In this document: positions 54,353 through 63,735 of the stretch, in pieces
Position numbering within the stretch: position 1 is the stretch's first letter
Layout: every line of letters begins with the position of its first letter
NCBI GenBank assembly: GCA_002471375.1
Contig: DKPV01000025.1
Location: forward strand, 122,899-186,898
Source: Flavobacteriales bacterium UBA7325
GTDB lineage: Bacteria > Bacteroidota > Bacteroidia > Flavobacteriales_D > Crocinitomicaceae
Direction: 5' to 3'
DNA: 64,000 bases
Position numbers and translations under genes: made by a program
Notes under the pieces: model-generated
Database searches by the model: none
The model's input: the letters and a program-made list of their open reading frames with translations, nothing else
Told to the model about the DNA's origin: nothing

Positions 54353-54802
54353 TTACATGTACCGAACTTTCATACTTACCGACTTATTTTCCTTTAAATA
54401 AAAATTGAAATCGTAGTAGCTCGGTTTCGACCATCCTTTGTGGTAATAATCTGAAAATCCAAATCCCTCTTTTGGAAGAATAAGTCCATAGTCCATTAAC
54501 TTGTTACTATTCTCATCATCCAACAAGGCAACCCCGTAATAGTCCTTAGGAAGTCCTTTAATTTTATAGCGTAGTACCTTCCCTGAAACATTTTTTTTTG
54601 AGATTCGAAATGTCTTGTAAGGAGTCTCTGCCGCAAATGCTTTTTGCGAGCGATATACTTGAAGCTGCATCGTTCCTTTTGAATTTCGGATATTGGTGAT
54701 TTTTACTGAGACCTCATAAGTCTGACTAGACTCCACATGACTATAAGAACCCGATAATAGAGCGAACAATAGTATTAAAGTTAAATGTGCTGCCTTCCTC
54801 AT
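54353..54802 (-). CDS. DUF2141 exported protein
   Basis: The 149-residue protein has a signal peptide (about 1-25) and the DUF2141 domain: VSVKITNIRNSKGTMQLQVYRSQKAF, YKIKGLPKDYYGVALLDDENSNKLMDYGLILPKEGFGFSD. The calcium-like DDENSNKLMD loop and beta sandwich are typical. Function unknown. It heads the operon with SDR and the reductase; the promoter upstream is a full consensus. Confidence 0.88.
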   Translation of the reverse strand: MRKAAHLTLILLFALLSGSYSHVESSQTYEVSVKITNIRNSKGTMQLQVYRSQKAFAAETPYKTFRISKKNVSGKVLRYKIKGLPKDYYGVALLDDENSNKLMDYGLILPKEGFGFSDYYHKGWSKPSYYDFNFYLKENKSVSMKVRYM

Positions 54803-54816
54803 TCACCAATTTATAA

Positions 54817-54847
54817 CAAAGATAATCATATGTACAGGCATTCACAA
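54817..54847 (-). promoter_or_regulatory. Promoter of the DUF2141-SDR-reductase operon
   Basis: On the minus strand TTG (54847-54845), 20 bp, then TATCTTTG (54824-54817) match the Bacteroidota promoter exactly, 14 bases before the ATG at 54802. Confidence 0.65.
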
Positions 54848-54864
54848 TAACAGCCGTAACTCAG

Positions 54865-55196
54865 TTAAGTAGTGCTAAAAGTTCGGAAACTGATTGTTGG
54901 TTGTGATTCAGGCTGAGGAGTTAAGCTACTGTTATCGATTCTATCACTCCTTTTTTGATCAAAGCTGTTCGTCCGTTCTTTCATCTCATGTTACATTTTT
55001 TCTGATTTCAGTTTCATTTCAGTCATCTTAAGCTCAATGTCAGCCATGTTAGACTTCATTTTCGTAACGCTCATAGCGCTCTTTCTTTATTGAATCAGTA
55101 ATTTTTTGCTGTTTCAGGAAATACAGTTTCATACCCACCTCTGCATGCTGTAAGTCCGATGGTCAATATACCCGCTAAATATATACTATTCTTCAT
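54865..55196 (-). pseudogene. Decayed lipoprotein gene
   Basis: On the minus strand an ATG at 55196 starts a lipoprotein signal (MKNSIYLAGILTIGLTACRG) that stops after 33 codons. Other frames then carry coiled-coil-like pieces (KKERYERYENE; KMKSNMADIELKMTEMKLKSEKM) and a polar tail (QPESQPTISF). At least one frameshift and two stops separate them. The order fits one small coiled-coil lipoprotein that has decayed. Evidence is by eye only. Confidence 0.4.
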
Positions 55197-55330
55197 ATCG
55201 TTCTAATCAAAGATACGGTTAGGAAGGACGCTATTTCAATGACTAGTCTCTAGAAAATAGTTGAAATGACTCAAAAGTCAAGTAGGTTTAATCTTCAATC
55301 AAGTTTGGCATCCCTTGGGCTGTGGATACA

Positions 55331-55370
55331 AAACTTCCACGGGAAGTTTCGTATTTCAAACAAGTTTGAA
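55331..55370. repeat. Two adjacent perfect inverted repeats
   Basis: AAACTTCC-ACG-GGAAGTTT (55331-55349) and TTCAAAC-AA-GTTTGAA (55355-55370) lie 5 bases apart. The second can be nested in an outer GTTTC/GAAAC pair that uses bases of the first, so two exclusive folds are possible. They lie in the 620-bp gap between the DUF2141 operon and the end of the photolyase cluster. The rest of that gap (outside the decayed lipoprotein) shows no gene. Confidence 0.55.
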
Positions 55371-55422
55371 CGTCGGGAAACACAATCAACAACCCTAGGT
55401 TTTCCGGTTAAACTTACAACAG

Positions 55423-56676
55423 TTAAGATTCATGGCGGCCCCATACTTTCATAAGGTCATAAGCAGCTGTTTCCCCAGAAATAATAGCAGCATTTAATGA
55501 CCCATTTAATAATGTGTCACCAGCTAAAAACAAGTTATTATGTAAACGGGTTTCAGATGATAGATCTTTATACTTCAGCTTTGTTAATTTCGGTAAAGCC
55601 ATTGGTATATCATACTGCCTAATTAATCTACCTGCATTAATGTCACAATAATCCTTTAATTCGCTTTTAACACGGATAACGAGTTCTTCTTGCGAAAGGT
55701 TTTGGTCATCAATGACTGTGACTGAAAGCAACTCTTGTTTCCCTTTTGAAAAGCATTTTAAACTTGTATTGTAAGAAATGTTATTGATCAATGCTCCTTT
55801 TACAGGTATTAGGCCAATTAAACTCTTGCGAATAACTTTATCTTCAGTTTCAAAATATAGATTATGACAAGACTTCCATTCCATTGGATATCTATTCGAT
55901 GTTTTAACTAAATCACTTGCTTCAGCAGCAACTATTGTATAATGGCTCTCTAATTTACTCCCATTATCTAGTATTATTTCGTTAGGTTTTATTTCTGCTA
56001 CTCTCGTGTTAAATATAATTCTAGTATGATCTAATTTTTGCACTAATTGCATTGGAATAGCCTCCATTCCCTTTCTTGGTATCGTGGCGCTTCCCTCGCC
56101 AAACATTTTAAATACAAATTCAAACATTCTACTAGATGTTTCGAGTTTCGTTTCAAGAAAAATACCGCAAAAAAAAGGATAGAAAAAGTCATTGATTATT
56201 TCGGATGAAAAACCAAAATCTGTTAAGTAAGAAATTGTAGATCGCTCTTTATCAGAGAATATTTCTGACAGACTTTTTTTCTTTAGGATAGAATTTAATT
56301 TCAGCACTTTAAATTTATCTGAAAAATTCCCTACTCCCGAAAACAGCGTTGACAAGAACAAAGACGGATCTTTTAAAGGATCTCCTATTATTTTTTGTTC
56401 TTTATTTTTAAAAATGACCGCCCCTGGCAAGAACGCTTGTAAATCCAACTCCTGAAAATCAAGATGCTTCTTAGCTTCTGGGTATGCCGTTAAAAGAACT
56501 TGAAATCCTTGGTCCAATTGATATCCATCTACTAAATCCGTTTTTACTCTACCTCCGACTTTATCTGTTGCCTCCAAAATGATAGGAGAAAATCCGTTTT
56601 CCTCAAGAACCTTAGCCGCGATCAAGCCACTAATCCCTGCTCCTACAATATGTATTTTCGCTTCTAATTTATCCAT
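55423..56676 (-). CDS. FAD-dependent amine-oxidase/phytoene-desaturase-like oxidoreductase
   Basis: The 417-residue protein has the dinucleotide motif HIVGAGISGLIAAKVLEENG (9-28) followed by ILEATDKVGGRVKTD, the NAD(P)-binding_8/amino-oxidase signature. The end LFLAGDTLLNGSLNAAIISGETAAYDLM binds the flavin. Substrate unknown; protoporphyrinogen-oxidase-like, amine or carotenoid substrates are possible. It is the last gene of the photolyase cluster. The N-terminus and full length fit the family. Confidence 0.85.
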   Translation of the reverse strand: MDKLEAKIHIVGAGISGLIAAKVLEENGFSPIILEATDKVGGRVKTDLVDGYQLDQGFQVLLTAYPEAKKHLDFQELDLQAFLPGAVIFKNKEQKIIGDPLKDPSLFLSTLFSGVGNFSDKFKVLKLNSILKKKSLSEIFSDKERSTISYLTDFGFSSEIINDFFYPFFCGIFLETKLETSSRMFEFVFKMFGEGSATIPRKGMEAIPMQLVQKLDHTRIIFNTRVAEIKPNEIILDNGSKLESHYTIVAAEASDLVKTSNRYPMEWKSCHNLYFETEDKVIRKSLIGLIPVKGALINNISYNTSLKCFSKGKQELLSVTVIDDQNLSQEELVIRVKSELKDYCDINAGRLIRQYDIPMALPKLTKLKYKDLSSETRLHNNLFLAGDTLLNGSLNAAIISGETAAYDLMKVWGRHES

Positions 56677-56716
56677 TCTATAATTGACTCATTTAGGTTT
56701 GAACAGTAATTAAAAG

Positions 56717-57145
56717 TTATTCAATAATTTTATAGTTCTTGCTCAAGAAAGCGTTCTTCAGACCATTCATTTTATCAAAAAACTTCTTATTGTCACGATA
56801 ATATTTGTCTTTTCTAAGTTTAATAAATTGTCCATTGGAATGAATGCTAAAAGTTTGTGTGCTAAAAATGGCCATTAATCGATAAGGTACTATCCAAGAA
56901 TATCGATCTAGTCTGTTGCTAAAATGAATAACAATACCTTTCGGTCTTAACTCAACACTTGCGAAATTAGCGTCTATTTCTTGCATGTTTTTAGGCTTTA
57001 CTGAAGGGCTTAGTTCTTCAACAACTAGCCTTCGAGAACCTACTCCTCGCATTTTTAGTTTTTCTATAAAGGAATATGATTTCCCTATCAAACGGTTGAC
57101 TTCTTTGATATAATCTTCATTTTTATAACTTGTATTGAAAAGCAT
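56717..57145 (-). CDS. Hypothetical protein of the photolyase cluster
   Basis: The 142-residue protein has no signal peptide or membrane segment. It is mixed alpha/beta with a basic C-terminal region (FIKLRKDKYYRDNKKFFDKMNGLK). I recognise no family; ASVELRPKGIVIHFSNRLDRYSWIVPYRLMAIF looks like a PH-like or small beta barrel. It lies 12 bases after the photolyase-related gene and 40 bases before the oxidoreductase, in one apparent operon. Confidence 0.72.
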   Translation of the reverse strand: MLFNTSYKNEDYIKEVNRLIGKSYSFIEKLKMRGVGSRRLVVEELSPSVKPKNMQEIDANFASVELRPKGIVIHFSNRLDRYSWIVPYRLMAIFSTQTFSIHSNGQFIKLRKDKYYRDNKKFFDKMNGLKNAFLSKNYKIIE

Positions 57146-57157
57146 TTTGTCTCTGTT

Positions 57158-58648
57158 TTATTGGTTATTAATTGACAACAAATATTGTCCTCCATTCTCT
57201 AAATGTTTATTCCGAGTTTCTTCTGGCATTTTGTCAAACATTCGTACAAGCATACCTAAGCGAGGGTTTGACAAGAAGAATTCACGATGAGTATGCATAA
57301 AGCGCCAGAATAATCCATCCCAAACACTTTGCCATTCACCTTTCTTATAATTACTCATTTTCATTAGGTAATTACTTCCGCTTATATATGGTTTTGAAGC
57401 CATTAAACCACCATCAGCGAATTGACTCATACCGTATATATTTGTTACCATTACCCAATCATAAGCATCGATGAACAGTTCCATAAACCAACGATAGACT
57501 TCGTCTGGATCAAACTCACAGAGTAACATGAAATTACCTAAAATCATGAGCCGCTCAATATGATGACAATAACCTGTTTGCAAGAGTTTTTTAATTGTTT
57601 GGTCTATTGGATCAATTCCAGTAGTACCATCATAAAAAGAAGGTGGAATTTTATTTTTGAAGTTCCAAAAGTTAGTTGTTCGCTCTTCACTTCCTTTCAC
57701 CTCATATACACCGCGAATAAACTCCCGCCAACCAATTATCTGCCGAACAAATCCTTCGACAGAGTTAATTGGAACATCATTATCTTTTGCATATGCCAGA
57801 CAATTCGTAATGACCTCTTTCGGCGTTATGAGTCCAACATTCATCATTGGAGATAAAACACTGTGATTTAATATTGAGTTTTCTTTAACAATCGCATCTT
57901 CATACACGCCAAACTCCATAAACCGATGCTCAAAAAACTGTGAAAGCCAAGACTTTGTGGTTTCAAAACTTGTTGGGTATAAGCTATACGAAGTCAGTTC
58001 TCCTAAGTGATTAGAAAAGTGCGTTTCAACATATTCCTTCGCCTCTTCAAAATATTCATCTTTATCGGGATAGTGAATTACCGGTGGATTCTTTTTTGAC
58101 GGATACTTTTTTCTGTTCTCCATATCAAATGTCCATTTCCCTCCATTAGGCTTACCATCCTCATCAATGAGAATGTTATGCTTTTTGCGCTGTTCTTTAT
58201 AGAAGGTCGTTTGGTGGTATTTCTTTTTATCTTCTCGAAAGAAATTATGAAGCTCAGTCTTCGTATTTAAAAATAACGGTGAATCAAACTGTTGTGATTT
58301 AATGTCATTTTCATTACAAGCTGAAAGTATCCTTTTTTGCAACCAATTATCCGTTGGGTCTATGTAATTGATTTGATCGAACCCTAAACTTTTCAATTCA
58401 AGAATCAATAATCTAATATCTGAAAGGTTGGTGATTGAATCAATATAGTTTACTTCAAAGTGTTTCACCTTGTCAAGAAAATTAGCATAACATTTCATTG
58501 AAGCTCTATGAAAGGCTATTTTTTGCTTGTGAAAAGGATATTGCTTAAAAAACAAATACTCTTCAATGATGTAAAAAGGGCCGTTTTCTTCAAAAAGTGG
58601 AGACTCTTGAAATAATTGATGAGGAAATATTAAGTTGACTTTTTTCAT
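57158..58648 (-). CDS. Cryptochrome/photolyase-related protein (PF04244), Fe-S ligands apparently lost
   Basis: The 496-residue protein has the N-terminal Rossmann part ([30 protein letters not shown]) and the C-terminal FAD domain: [74 protein letters not shown]. In described (6-4) FeS-photolyases (PhrB/CryB) a CxxC..C group follows the GSNY-x-x-x-MS block; here it reads [18 protein letters not shown] without cysteines, so a [4Fe-4S] cluster is unlikely. Whether it repairs DNA or acts as a photoreceptor is open. It overlaps DUF2256 by 4 bases. Confidence 0.9.
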   Translation of the reverse strand: MKKVNLIFPHQLFQESPLFEENGPFYIIEEYLFFKQYPFHKQKIAFHRASMKCYANFLDKVKHFEVNYIDSITNLSDIRLLILELKSLGFDQINYIDPTDNWLQKRILSACNENDIKSQQFDSPLFLNTKTELHNFFREDKKKYHQTTFYKEQRKKHNILIDEDGKPNGGKWTFDMENRKKYPSKKNPPVIHYPDKDEYFEEAKEYVETHFSNHLGELTSYSLYPTSFETTKSWLSQFFEHRFMEFGVYEDAIVKENSILNHSVLSPMMNVGLITPKEVITNCLAYAKDNDVPINSVEGFVRQIIGWREFIRGVYEVKGSEERTTNFWNFKNKIPPSFYDGTTGIDPIDQTIKKLLQTGYCHHIERLMILGNFMLLCEFDPDEVYRWFMELFIDAYDWVMVTNIYGMSQFADGGLMASKPYISGSNYLMKMSNYKKGEWQSVWDGLFWRFMHTHREFFLSNPRLGMLVRMFDKMPEETRNKHLENGGQYLLSINNQ

Positions 58649-58773
58649 TTCTTTCTTCTGCAGCGTTCACTGCAATATTTAACTTCTTCCCAATTTTTTT
58701 TCCACTTTTTACGCCACGTATATGGAAGACCACATGTGAGGCATATTTTTTGAGGAAGATGCTCTTTTTTCAT
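58645..58773 (-). CDS. DUF2256 small zinc-finger-like protein
   Basis: From the ATG at 58773 the protein has 42 residues: [20 protein letters not shown], then [22 protein letters not shown]. The CxxC...CxxxC cysteines and W-K-x-x-W-x-x-V-x-Y-C-S match DUF2256, a tiny family often next to photolyases (from memory). It may bind zinc and a nucleic acid or partner. Longer upstream frames add a segment with no homology. It overlaps the next gene (ATGA). Confidence 0.88.
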   Translation of the reverse strand: MKKEHLPQKICLTCGLPYTWRKKWKKNWEEVKYCSERCRRKK

Positions 58774-58856
58774 AAAAAATTCTTTTTGGCTGTGACCTAT
58801 TATAACCACGTTCAAATAACTGAATATCTGTGATGTAATCGTGAAGTTCAATCATA

Positions 58857-60359
58857 TTAACGGACAGAAGATTTCTTTTTTGCTTTTTTTTGTAAATCAT
58901 TATGCCTTCTATTTACATGTGTATTTAACAACCTATTCCTTTCTTTTCTAACTGCTGGATGATTTTTGTGTTCCCATATTTTAGTTCTGGCCTTACTCGA
59001 ACTTTCTTGTAAATCAACTATAGGAAACGGATAATCTTTGCCAATAATAACATCGCAAAAAGTTTGTTCCATTGCTGACATTTTCCATGGCTCATGTATG
59101 TAAGCGATAGGAACATTCGTTAGTTCTGGCACCCATTTTTTAATGAAAACACCCTCTGGATCGTGTTCTTTCGAGTTTTTTACTGGATTATATAAGCGCA
59201 CGGTATTAATTCCTGTCGTACCCGCTTGCATTTGAAATTGAGGATAATGAATCCCTGGCTCATAATCCAAAAATTGTCTTGCTAAATGGTAAGTACCTTC
59301 TCGCCAATCTTGATCTAGATTAAGTGTTAAAAATGAAACAACCATGGCTCGCATTCTAAAATTTATCCAGCCCGTTTTCTCAACAGCTCTCATACATGCA
59401 TCGATTAATGGAACTCCTGTTGAGCCCGTTTTCCATGCTTTTAAAAACGTTTCGTTTTTTGAATGTTCTAATAATTCATATCCACCGTTTATGCAATCAG
59501 TTTCATATCTGCATTCGACTTCAAACTTTTGAATAAAATGACAATGCCAATGCAATCTAGTGAGCATGGCAGAAAACGCCTTATCGTTTCTACTTCCATT
59601 CGGATGAGTGCCGATAAAGTGAAATACTTGTTTAACACTAAGATTCCCCCAAGCCAAATAAGGAGACAAGCGACTACAAGAAGTTCTGCTTTCAGAAGGT
59701 TTTGATATATGCCTTTGATAATTAAACCCTCTCTGTGTGACAAACGAATTTAAATATCGCCAAGCATTTTTTTCTCCCGCGGGTTGAAAAAGTTTAGGAT
59801 AATTAGTTAAATCCGACTTGAACTTTTTTGGTAACTCAAAGGTGTGATCAAATGATTCAGTTTCTGAAATAGAATATTCATTTTTAATAATTGGACGATG
59901 CATGACTTTATGCCAATTTTTATTCCAATCAATTCTATTCGTTATACCTCTTATAATTCCATCTCGTTGGGATTCACTCCAACTGATTTCTTGTTTCTTA
60001 CAAAATGAATTAATTATTTTATCGCGTTCCCAAGTAATCCTGGTACCACTTTCTTGGTAGCTAAAAACTTCTTGTATGTTAAAATTTAAGCTGATATGCT
60101 CAAAAACATCTACTGCTTCTCCATAAAATATATCCACACATTTGTTAAAATGGGCTAAAATTTTGTTCATCTCCAGAATCGAATGGTAGATAAACTGAAG
60201 ATGCCTAATATCTGTATCCGGGTATTCTATGATCGTTGGTTCGAATGTATAAATAATTTTATAGGGAATTCCTGCTTGTTCTGCTCTGAACAAGGGCTCG
60301 TGATCTTGAGAACGAATATCACGTTTTAACCAAACGATATTTAAAGCTTGGTTACTCAA
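58857..60359 (-). CDS. Class-I-like DNA photolyase/cryptochrome, atypical FAD loop
   Basis: The 500-residue protein has the antenna Rossmann domain ([17 protein letters not shown], about 1-135) and the FAD domain: [57 protein letters not shown], and [34 protein letters not shown]. In typical CPD photolyases the last block reads D-G-D-x-A-x-N-N-G-x-W-Q-W; here the N-N-G-G-W-Q-W is replaced, near the flavin N5 region. It therefore belongs to an uncommon subgroup. A basic tail ([17 protein letters not shown]) ends the chain. It overlaps the previous gene by 8 bases. Confidence 0.9.
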   Translation of the reverse strand: MSNQALNIVWLKRDIRSQDHEPLFRAEQAGIPYKIIYTFEPTIIEYPDTDIRHLQFIYHSILEMNKILAHFNKCVDIFYGEAVDVFEHISLNFNIQEVFSYQESGTRITWERDKIINSFCKKQEISWSESQRDGIIRGITNRIDWNKNWHKVMHRPIIKNEYSISETESFDHTFELPKKFKSDLTNYPKLFQPAGEKNAWRYLNSFVTQRGFNYQRHISKPSESRTSCSRLSPYLAWGNLSVKQVFHFIGTHPNGSRNDKAFSAMLTRLHWHCHFIQKFEVECRYETDCINGGYELLEHSKNETFLKAWKTGSTGVPLIDACMRAVEKTGWINFRMRAMVVSFLTLNLDQDWREGTYHLARQFLDYEPGIHYPQFQMQAGTTGINTVRLYNPVKNSKEHDPEGVFIKKWVPELTNVPIAYIHEPWKMSAMEQTFCDVIIGKDYPFPIVDLQESSSKARTKIWEHKNHPAVRKERNRLLNTHVNRRHNDLQKKAKKKSSVR

Positions 60360-61473
60360 GACTTAATTGCTTTTTACATTTCTTCCAAAAACCGAAAAAC
60401 GAAGGGTAATAACCCTCAACATTAAACATCCAATCTCTCTGCTCTTCCTCACCTTGATAATGAGCATTTAAAGGGTGCTCTTTGTAAGATATTTTTGAAG
60501 GCTTATGTTCAGAAATCAAATCATTAAATTCTCCCACATAAACTTGAATATTGTCAATATTTTCGAAACAAAATTTAAGAATAAAATCAATAGTGTTTTG
60601 ACACACTGGATACTCCCTAAAATGAGAAGGCTCAAGTAAAAGAATTCTGTTTGCGACGGTATCACTTTTCCAAATTGGGTCTAGATTATAAAAATTGTAC
60701 AGGCATGTCGGAATTTTATTATCGAGCTTTATTGTATCTTGATTAGGTAGAATTGTTTCTAATTCAAACTCCTTTGTGTCTTTCAAGACATTTGGGATTG
60801 GCATGTCAGTGAAGCCTTCGTATGAAATGTCCAAAAAAGTTCCTTTTTGTTCACTAAAACAATACTTATTAATATTGTCTTGGTTGGCAACGTATTTCTT
60901 GTTAGAATTGGCTCCAGAAACCCATTGCCAGCTCAAAGCGTTGCTTGCCCAATCGGCATCTAACAAATAATAATACATCCACTTTGCAGGCACTTCCCAA
61001 TGACTTCTTCCCATGTTGCATGCAATAGAGGCGATATACATTCTTATGTGATTGTGCAGGTAGCCAGTTTTATAAAATTCACTGATTGCTTGGTCAATTG
61101 CCACAACCCCAGTTTTTGCATTCACAATAGCTGAGGGTATTGCGAGATTTGCAACAGGTTTCTGCTCATTTTTCAAATCCCGATTGATCGAGTCACCTTT
61201 TGAAATCCAGACTTGCTGCCAATAATCCCTCCAAGCTAATTCTTGAATAATTTTTTCAATTTGATCATAGCTATAGCCTCTTTTAAGGATCTGATTGAAT
61301 ATAAATTTAGTAGAAAGTATACCTCTTGAAATGTAAGGCGATAAATAGGTCACAGAACCGTTAACATAGTTACGCGTCTTGCCATAACTAAGAGGATCTA
61401 TGTCATAAACACGCTGTAAAATTTCCGAGTATTTCGTCGGGAATTTAATATCTATAGGCTCCGATAATTTCAT
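60352..61473 (-). CDS. Photolyase homologue with FAD domain first, no N-terminal antenna domain
   Basis: The 373-residue protein begins directly with the FAD-binding helical domain (about 1-215): [90 protein letters not shown]. The usual N-terminal antenna domain is absent. About 90-120 residues with a Rossmann-like pattern follow ([31 protein letters not shown]), so the domain order is reversed or this is a new C-terminal domain. It starts at the TIGR03643 stop (one-base overlap). Confidence 0.87.
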   Translation of the reverse strand: MKLSEPIDIKFPTKYSEILQRVYDIDPLSYGKTRNYVNGSVTYLSPYISRGILSTKFIFNQILKRGYSYDQIEKIIQELAWRDYWQQVWISKGDSINRDLKNEQKPVANLAIPSAIVNAKTGVVAIDQAISEFYKTGYLHNHIRMYIASIACNMGRSHWEVPAKWMYYYLLDADWASNALSWQWVSGANSNKKYVANQDNINKYCFSEQKGTFLDISYEGFTDMPIPNVLKDTKEFELETILPNQDTIKLDNKIPTCLYNFYNLDPIWKSDTVANRILLLEPSHFREYPVCQNTIDFILKFCFENIDNIQVYVGEFNDLISEHKPSKISYKEHPLNAHYQGEEEQRDWMFNVEGYYPSFFGFWKKCKKQLSLE

Positions 61474-61754
61474 TAGCGTTTGCTAATTTTGTTTCCTGAA
61501 ATAGTTCTTTGGCGAGAACATCTGAAACGAGTAATTTCTGCATTTCTTTTTTTTAAATGTTTCTGACTAACACCGCTATTAACTCGTTTACGCCACCTCT
61601 TAAAGCTAGTAGTTTTTAGCATACTCCGCATTAATCGAATAACTTCCTTCTCTGGCAATCCAAATTGAAATAAAATAGCCTCGAAAGGAGTTCTATCTTC
61701 CCAAGCCATCTCAACAATACGATCTAATTCCGAATTTGTAAAAGCTGTTTTCAT
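61473..61754 (-). CDS. TIGR03643 (DUF2805) small protein
   Basis: The 93-residue protein matches TIGR03643: DRIVEMAWEDRTPFEAILFQFGLPEKEVIRLMRSMLKTTSFKRWRKRVNSGVSQKHLKKR. The helix-turn arrangement and basic tail suggest nucleic-acid binding, not proven. In many Bacteroidota and cyanobacteria it lies near photolyase genes (from memory). It joins the photolyase homologue by a one-base overlap. Confidence 0.92.
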   Translation of the reverse strand: MKTAFTNSELDRIVEMAWEDRTPFEAILFQFGLPEKEVIRLMRSMLKTTSFKRWRKRVNSGVSQKHLKKRNAEITRFRCSRQRTISGNKISKR

Positions 61755-61803
61755 TCTTTTTTAATTAGTAACTATTCTCAAAACATACTTAAACTCTATA
61801 GAA

Positions 61804-63117
61804 TTAAGCATATTTCTTATAGTTGTTGACCTTTACGTTTCCTGCGTTTAATGAGTTCATTAATCCTAATAATCCAATTAGGGTGCGGTTAACATAAACA
61901 AAGTGTTTAGATCCCCTTTTTCCATTTAATTTTTTCAAAGATTTATCATCCATCAATTGATTCCCTAAAAGCAGAAGTTCCTTAAAGTATTCTGGACTGC
62001 TAAAATTGAATTCTTCAAATTGAAAGGGCTTGTTTATTATTGTCAGCATCTTCTTAAAGACAGATTTTATCAGCTTGATGTCATTTTCTGAGTCCACGTC
62101 ATTAATGATGTCTAACTCATGCAGAGTTTCAGTAAAAAGCGTATCATTTTCCAAATTTTTTATTTCAGCCAACTTAAAAAATGAAGTGTAAAATTCTGTT
62201 GGTATTTCCTTCATACATCCAAAGTCTAATACAACTAAATCATTATTGCTGTTGACCTTAAAGTTACCAGGGTGCGGGTCTGCATGAACCTTCTTGTGTT
62301 TATGAATATGAAACATATAGAAGTCCCAAAGGTTTTGGGCGACTTCATTTCTTTTGTTTTGGAGCTGTTCTTGATCACTATATTCGGATAAATGTAGTCC
62401 ACTCATCCATTCCATTGTAATTATTTTCCTTGAAGACAATTCACTATAAACTTTAGGGATTAAGATTTTGGTAAAAGAATTAGACAATTCTCTGGCCTCA
62501 GCTAAATTGGCAACTTCAATATTGTAGTTAGTTTCCTCTAATAACTTATCCTGAACCTCTTTGAAAAAATCTTCGATCTCGTCATTCTTCAATTTCATCA
62601 TTCTTAAAGCGATGGGCTTCACCAGTTTTAAATCGCTAATTATACTTTCTGCTACTCCTGGATATTGAATTTTGACGGCAAGTTTTTTCTCGTTTAATTG
62701 AGCAACATGGACTTGACCAATACTTGCGGCATAGATGCTTTCTTTATCAAAGGATGTAAATGCCTCCTCAGGATTTATTCCAAGTGAATTTTTAAACACT
62801 TTTCTTGCAAGAGAACCAGATAATGGTGGAACACTAAATTGTGCTAATGAAAATTTTTCTACAAATTCTTTAGGTAGAATACCGTCATCCATACTCATCA
62901 TTTGAGCCATTTTGAGAGCACTTCCTTTTAGCTCAGATAATCCGTCATAAATGTCTTGAGCATTTGCAGTATTTAATCTGGAGCGTGACTTTTCTTCATC
63001 CGAAATAATTCGATTTCCTATATACTTAATGTAGTTTGTTCCTACTTGACTGCCAATCTTTAGTAGCTTAGCTGCTCGTTGTATTTTAGATTGTGGTATA
63101 TGGCTTATAGACTTCAT
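61804..63117 (-). CDS. ABC1/AarF/UbiB-family kinase-like protein
   Basis: The 437-residue protein has the atypical-kinase signature: LSELKGSALKMAQMMSMDDG (KxGQ-type N-terminal extension), ESIYAASIGQVHVAQL (Ala-rich loop), AVKIQYPG (Lys), VHADPHPGNFKV (catalytic loop) and VVLDFGCM (DFG). Relatives act in quinone synthesis (UbiB/COQ8) or lipid metabolism. There is no C-terminal membrane segment, unlike UbiB. It may help supply a quinone or flavin-linked cofactor to the cluster; this is an inference. It overlaps the TetR-like gene by 1 base. Confidence 0.92.
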   Translation of the reverse strand: MKSISHIPQSKIQRAAKLLKIGSQVGTNYIKYIGNRIISDEEKSRSRLNTANAQDIYDGLSELKGSALKMAQMMSMDDGILPKEFVEKFSLAQFSVPPLSGSLARKVFKNSLGINPEEAFTSFDKESIYAASIGQVHVAQLNEKKLAVKIQYPGVAESIISDLKLVKPIALRMMKLKNDEIEDFFKEVQDKLLEETNYNIEVANLAEARELSNSFTKILIPKVYSELSSRKIITMEWMSGLHLSEYSDQEQLQNKRNEVAQNLWDFYMFHIHKHKKVHADPHPGNFKVNSNNDLVVLDFGCMKEIPTEFYTSFFKLAEIKNLENDTLFTETLHELDIINDVDSENDIKLIKSVFKKMLTIINKPFQFEEFNFSSPEYFKELLLLGNQLMDDKSLKKLNGKRGSKHFVYVNRTLIGLLGLMNSLNAGNVKVNNYKKYA

Positions 63118-63734
63118 TATTTCTTGAATATAAATTTGCCAAAGTCAACTAAGCTTTCTGGTATGTTTGATTCTATGATCTCAAAAGAGAGTTTTAAGCT
63201 TTTCTCAATAAAAACATCGGTTCTCTCAAAATTGACAGATTCATCTTTAACCCAATACCATAAAATAGATTCAAATTGAATCCATGCTAAAACGTCAGAA
63301 GTTTTGTCCTTTATATCTGAATTTGGAATGAAAGAGAAAGCTGAGAAGTCAATGTTTAGCTCTTTCAAGAACTCAAGAAAGCTTGACCTTGACTGGTTAA
63401 GAACTTTTGTTTTTAAAGATGAAATCTTGTTTTTTGGAAGTATGAAAAGTACAAGCGATCTATTAGATTTTAGAACCTCTATAAATGTGTAGTAGAATGT
63501 CAATATCGATTCTTTCGGGTGCATTTCTTGATCACCTTGCTTGGATAAACCGATGGCATTTTTTACGAAGTGATTCAAAATACTTTCTTCAATCATGTTA
63601 AACGAAGTGAAGTATTCATAAATATTAGATTCATCAATTTTCATTGACTCTGCGAAAAAGGCCATGTTTTTAGGTCGCTCGTTATGCTTTGAGATGTATG
63701 CTGAATAAGCTTGTTGTATTTGAGTTGAATCCAT
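63117..63734 (-). CDS. TetR-like transcriptional regulator
   Basis: The 205-residue protein has a weak N-terminal HTH (about 8-50: YSAYISKHNERPKNMAFFAESMKIDESNIYEYFTSFNMIEESIL) and a helical C-terminal domain. The DNA-binding half has drifted from the TetR consensus but the layout fits. It heads the cluster and should control it. A promoter with an inverted repeat lies directly upstream. Its ligand is unknown; light or flavin state is a possibility only. Confidence 0.8.
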   Translation of the reverse strand: MDSTQIQQAYSAYISKHNERPKNMAFFAESMKIDESNIYEYFTSFNMIEESILNHFVKNAIGLSKQGDQEMHPKESILTFYYTFIEVLKSNRSLVLFILPKNKISSLKTKVLNQSRSSFLEFLKELNIDFSAFSFIPNSDIKDKTSDVLAWIQFESILWYWVKDESVNFERTDVFIEKSLKLSFEIIESNIPESLVDFGKFIFKK

Positions 63735-63735
63735 T

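Noticed and set aside
55331..55370. Integron attC site
   Set aside because: The paired arms lack the GTTRRRY / RYYYAAC core boxes and no integrase or cassette is near.
55266..55454. 62-codon plus-strand frame
   Set aside because: It spans the two inverted repeats, overlaps the end of the oxidoreductase gene on the other strand and has no family pattern.
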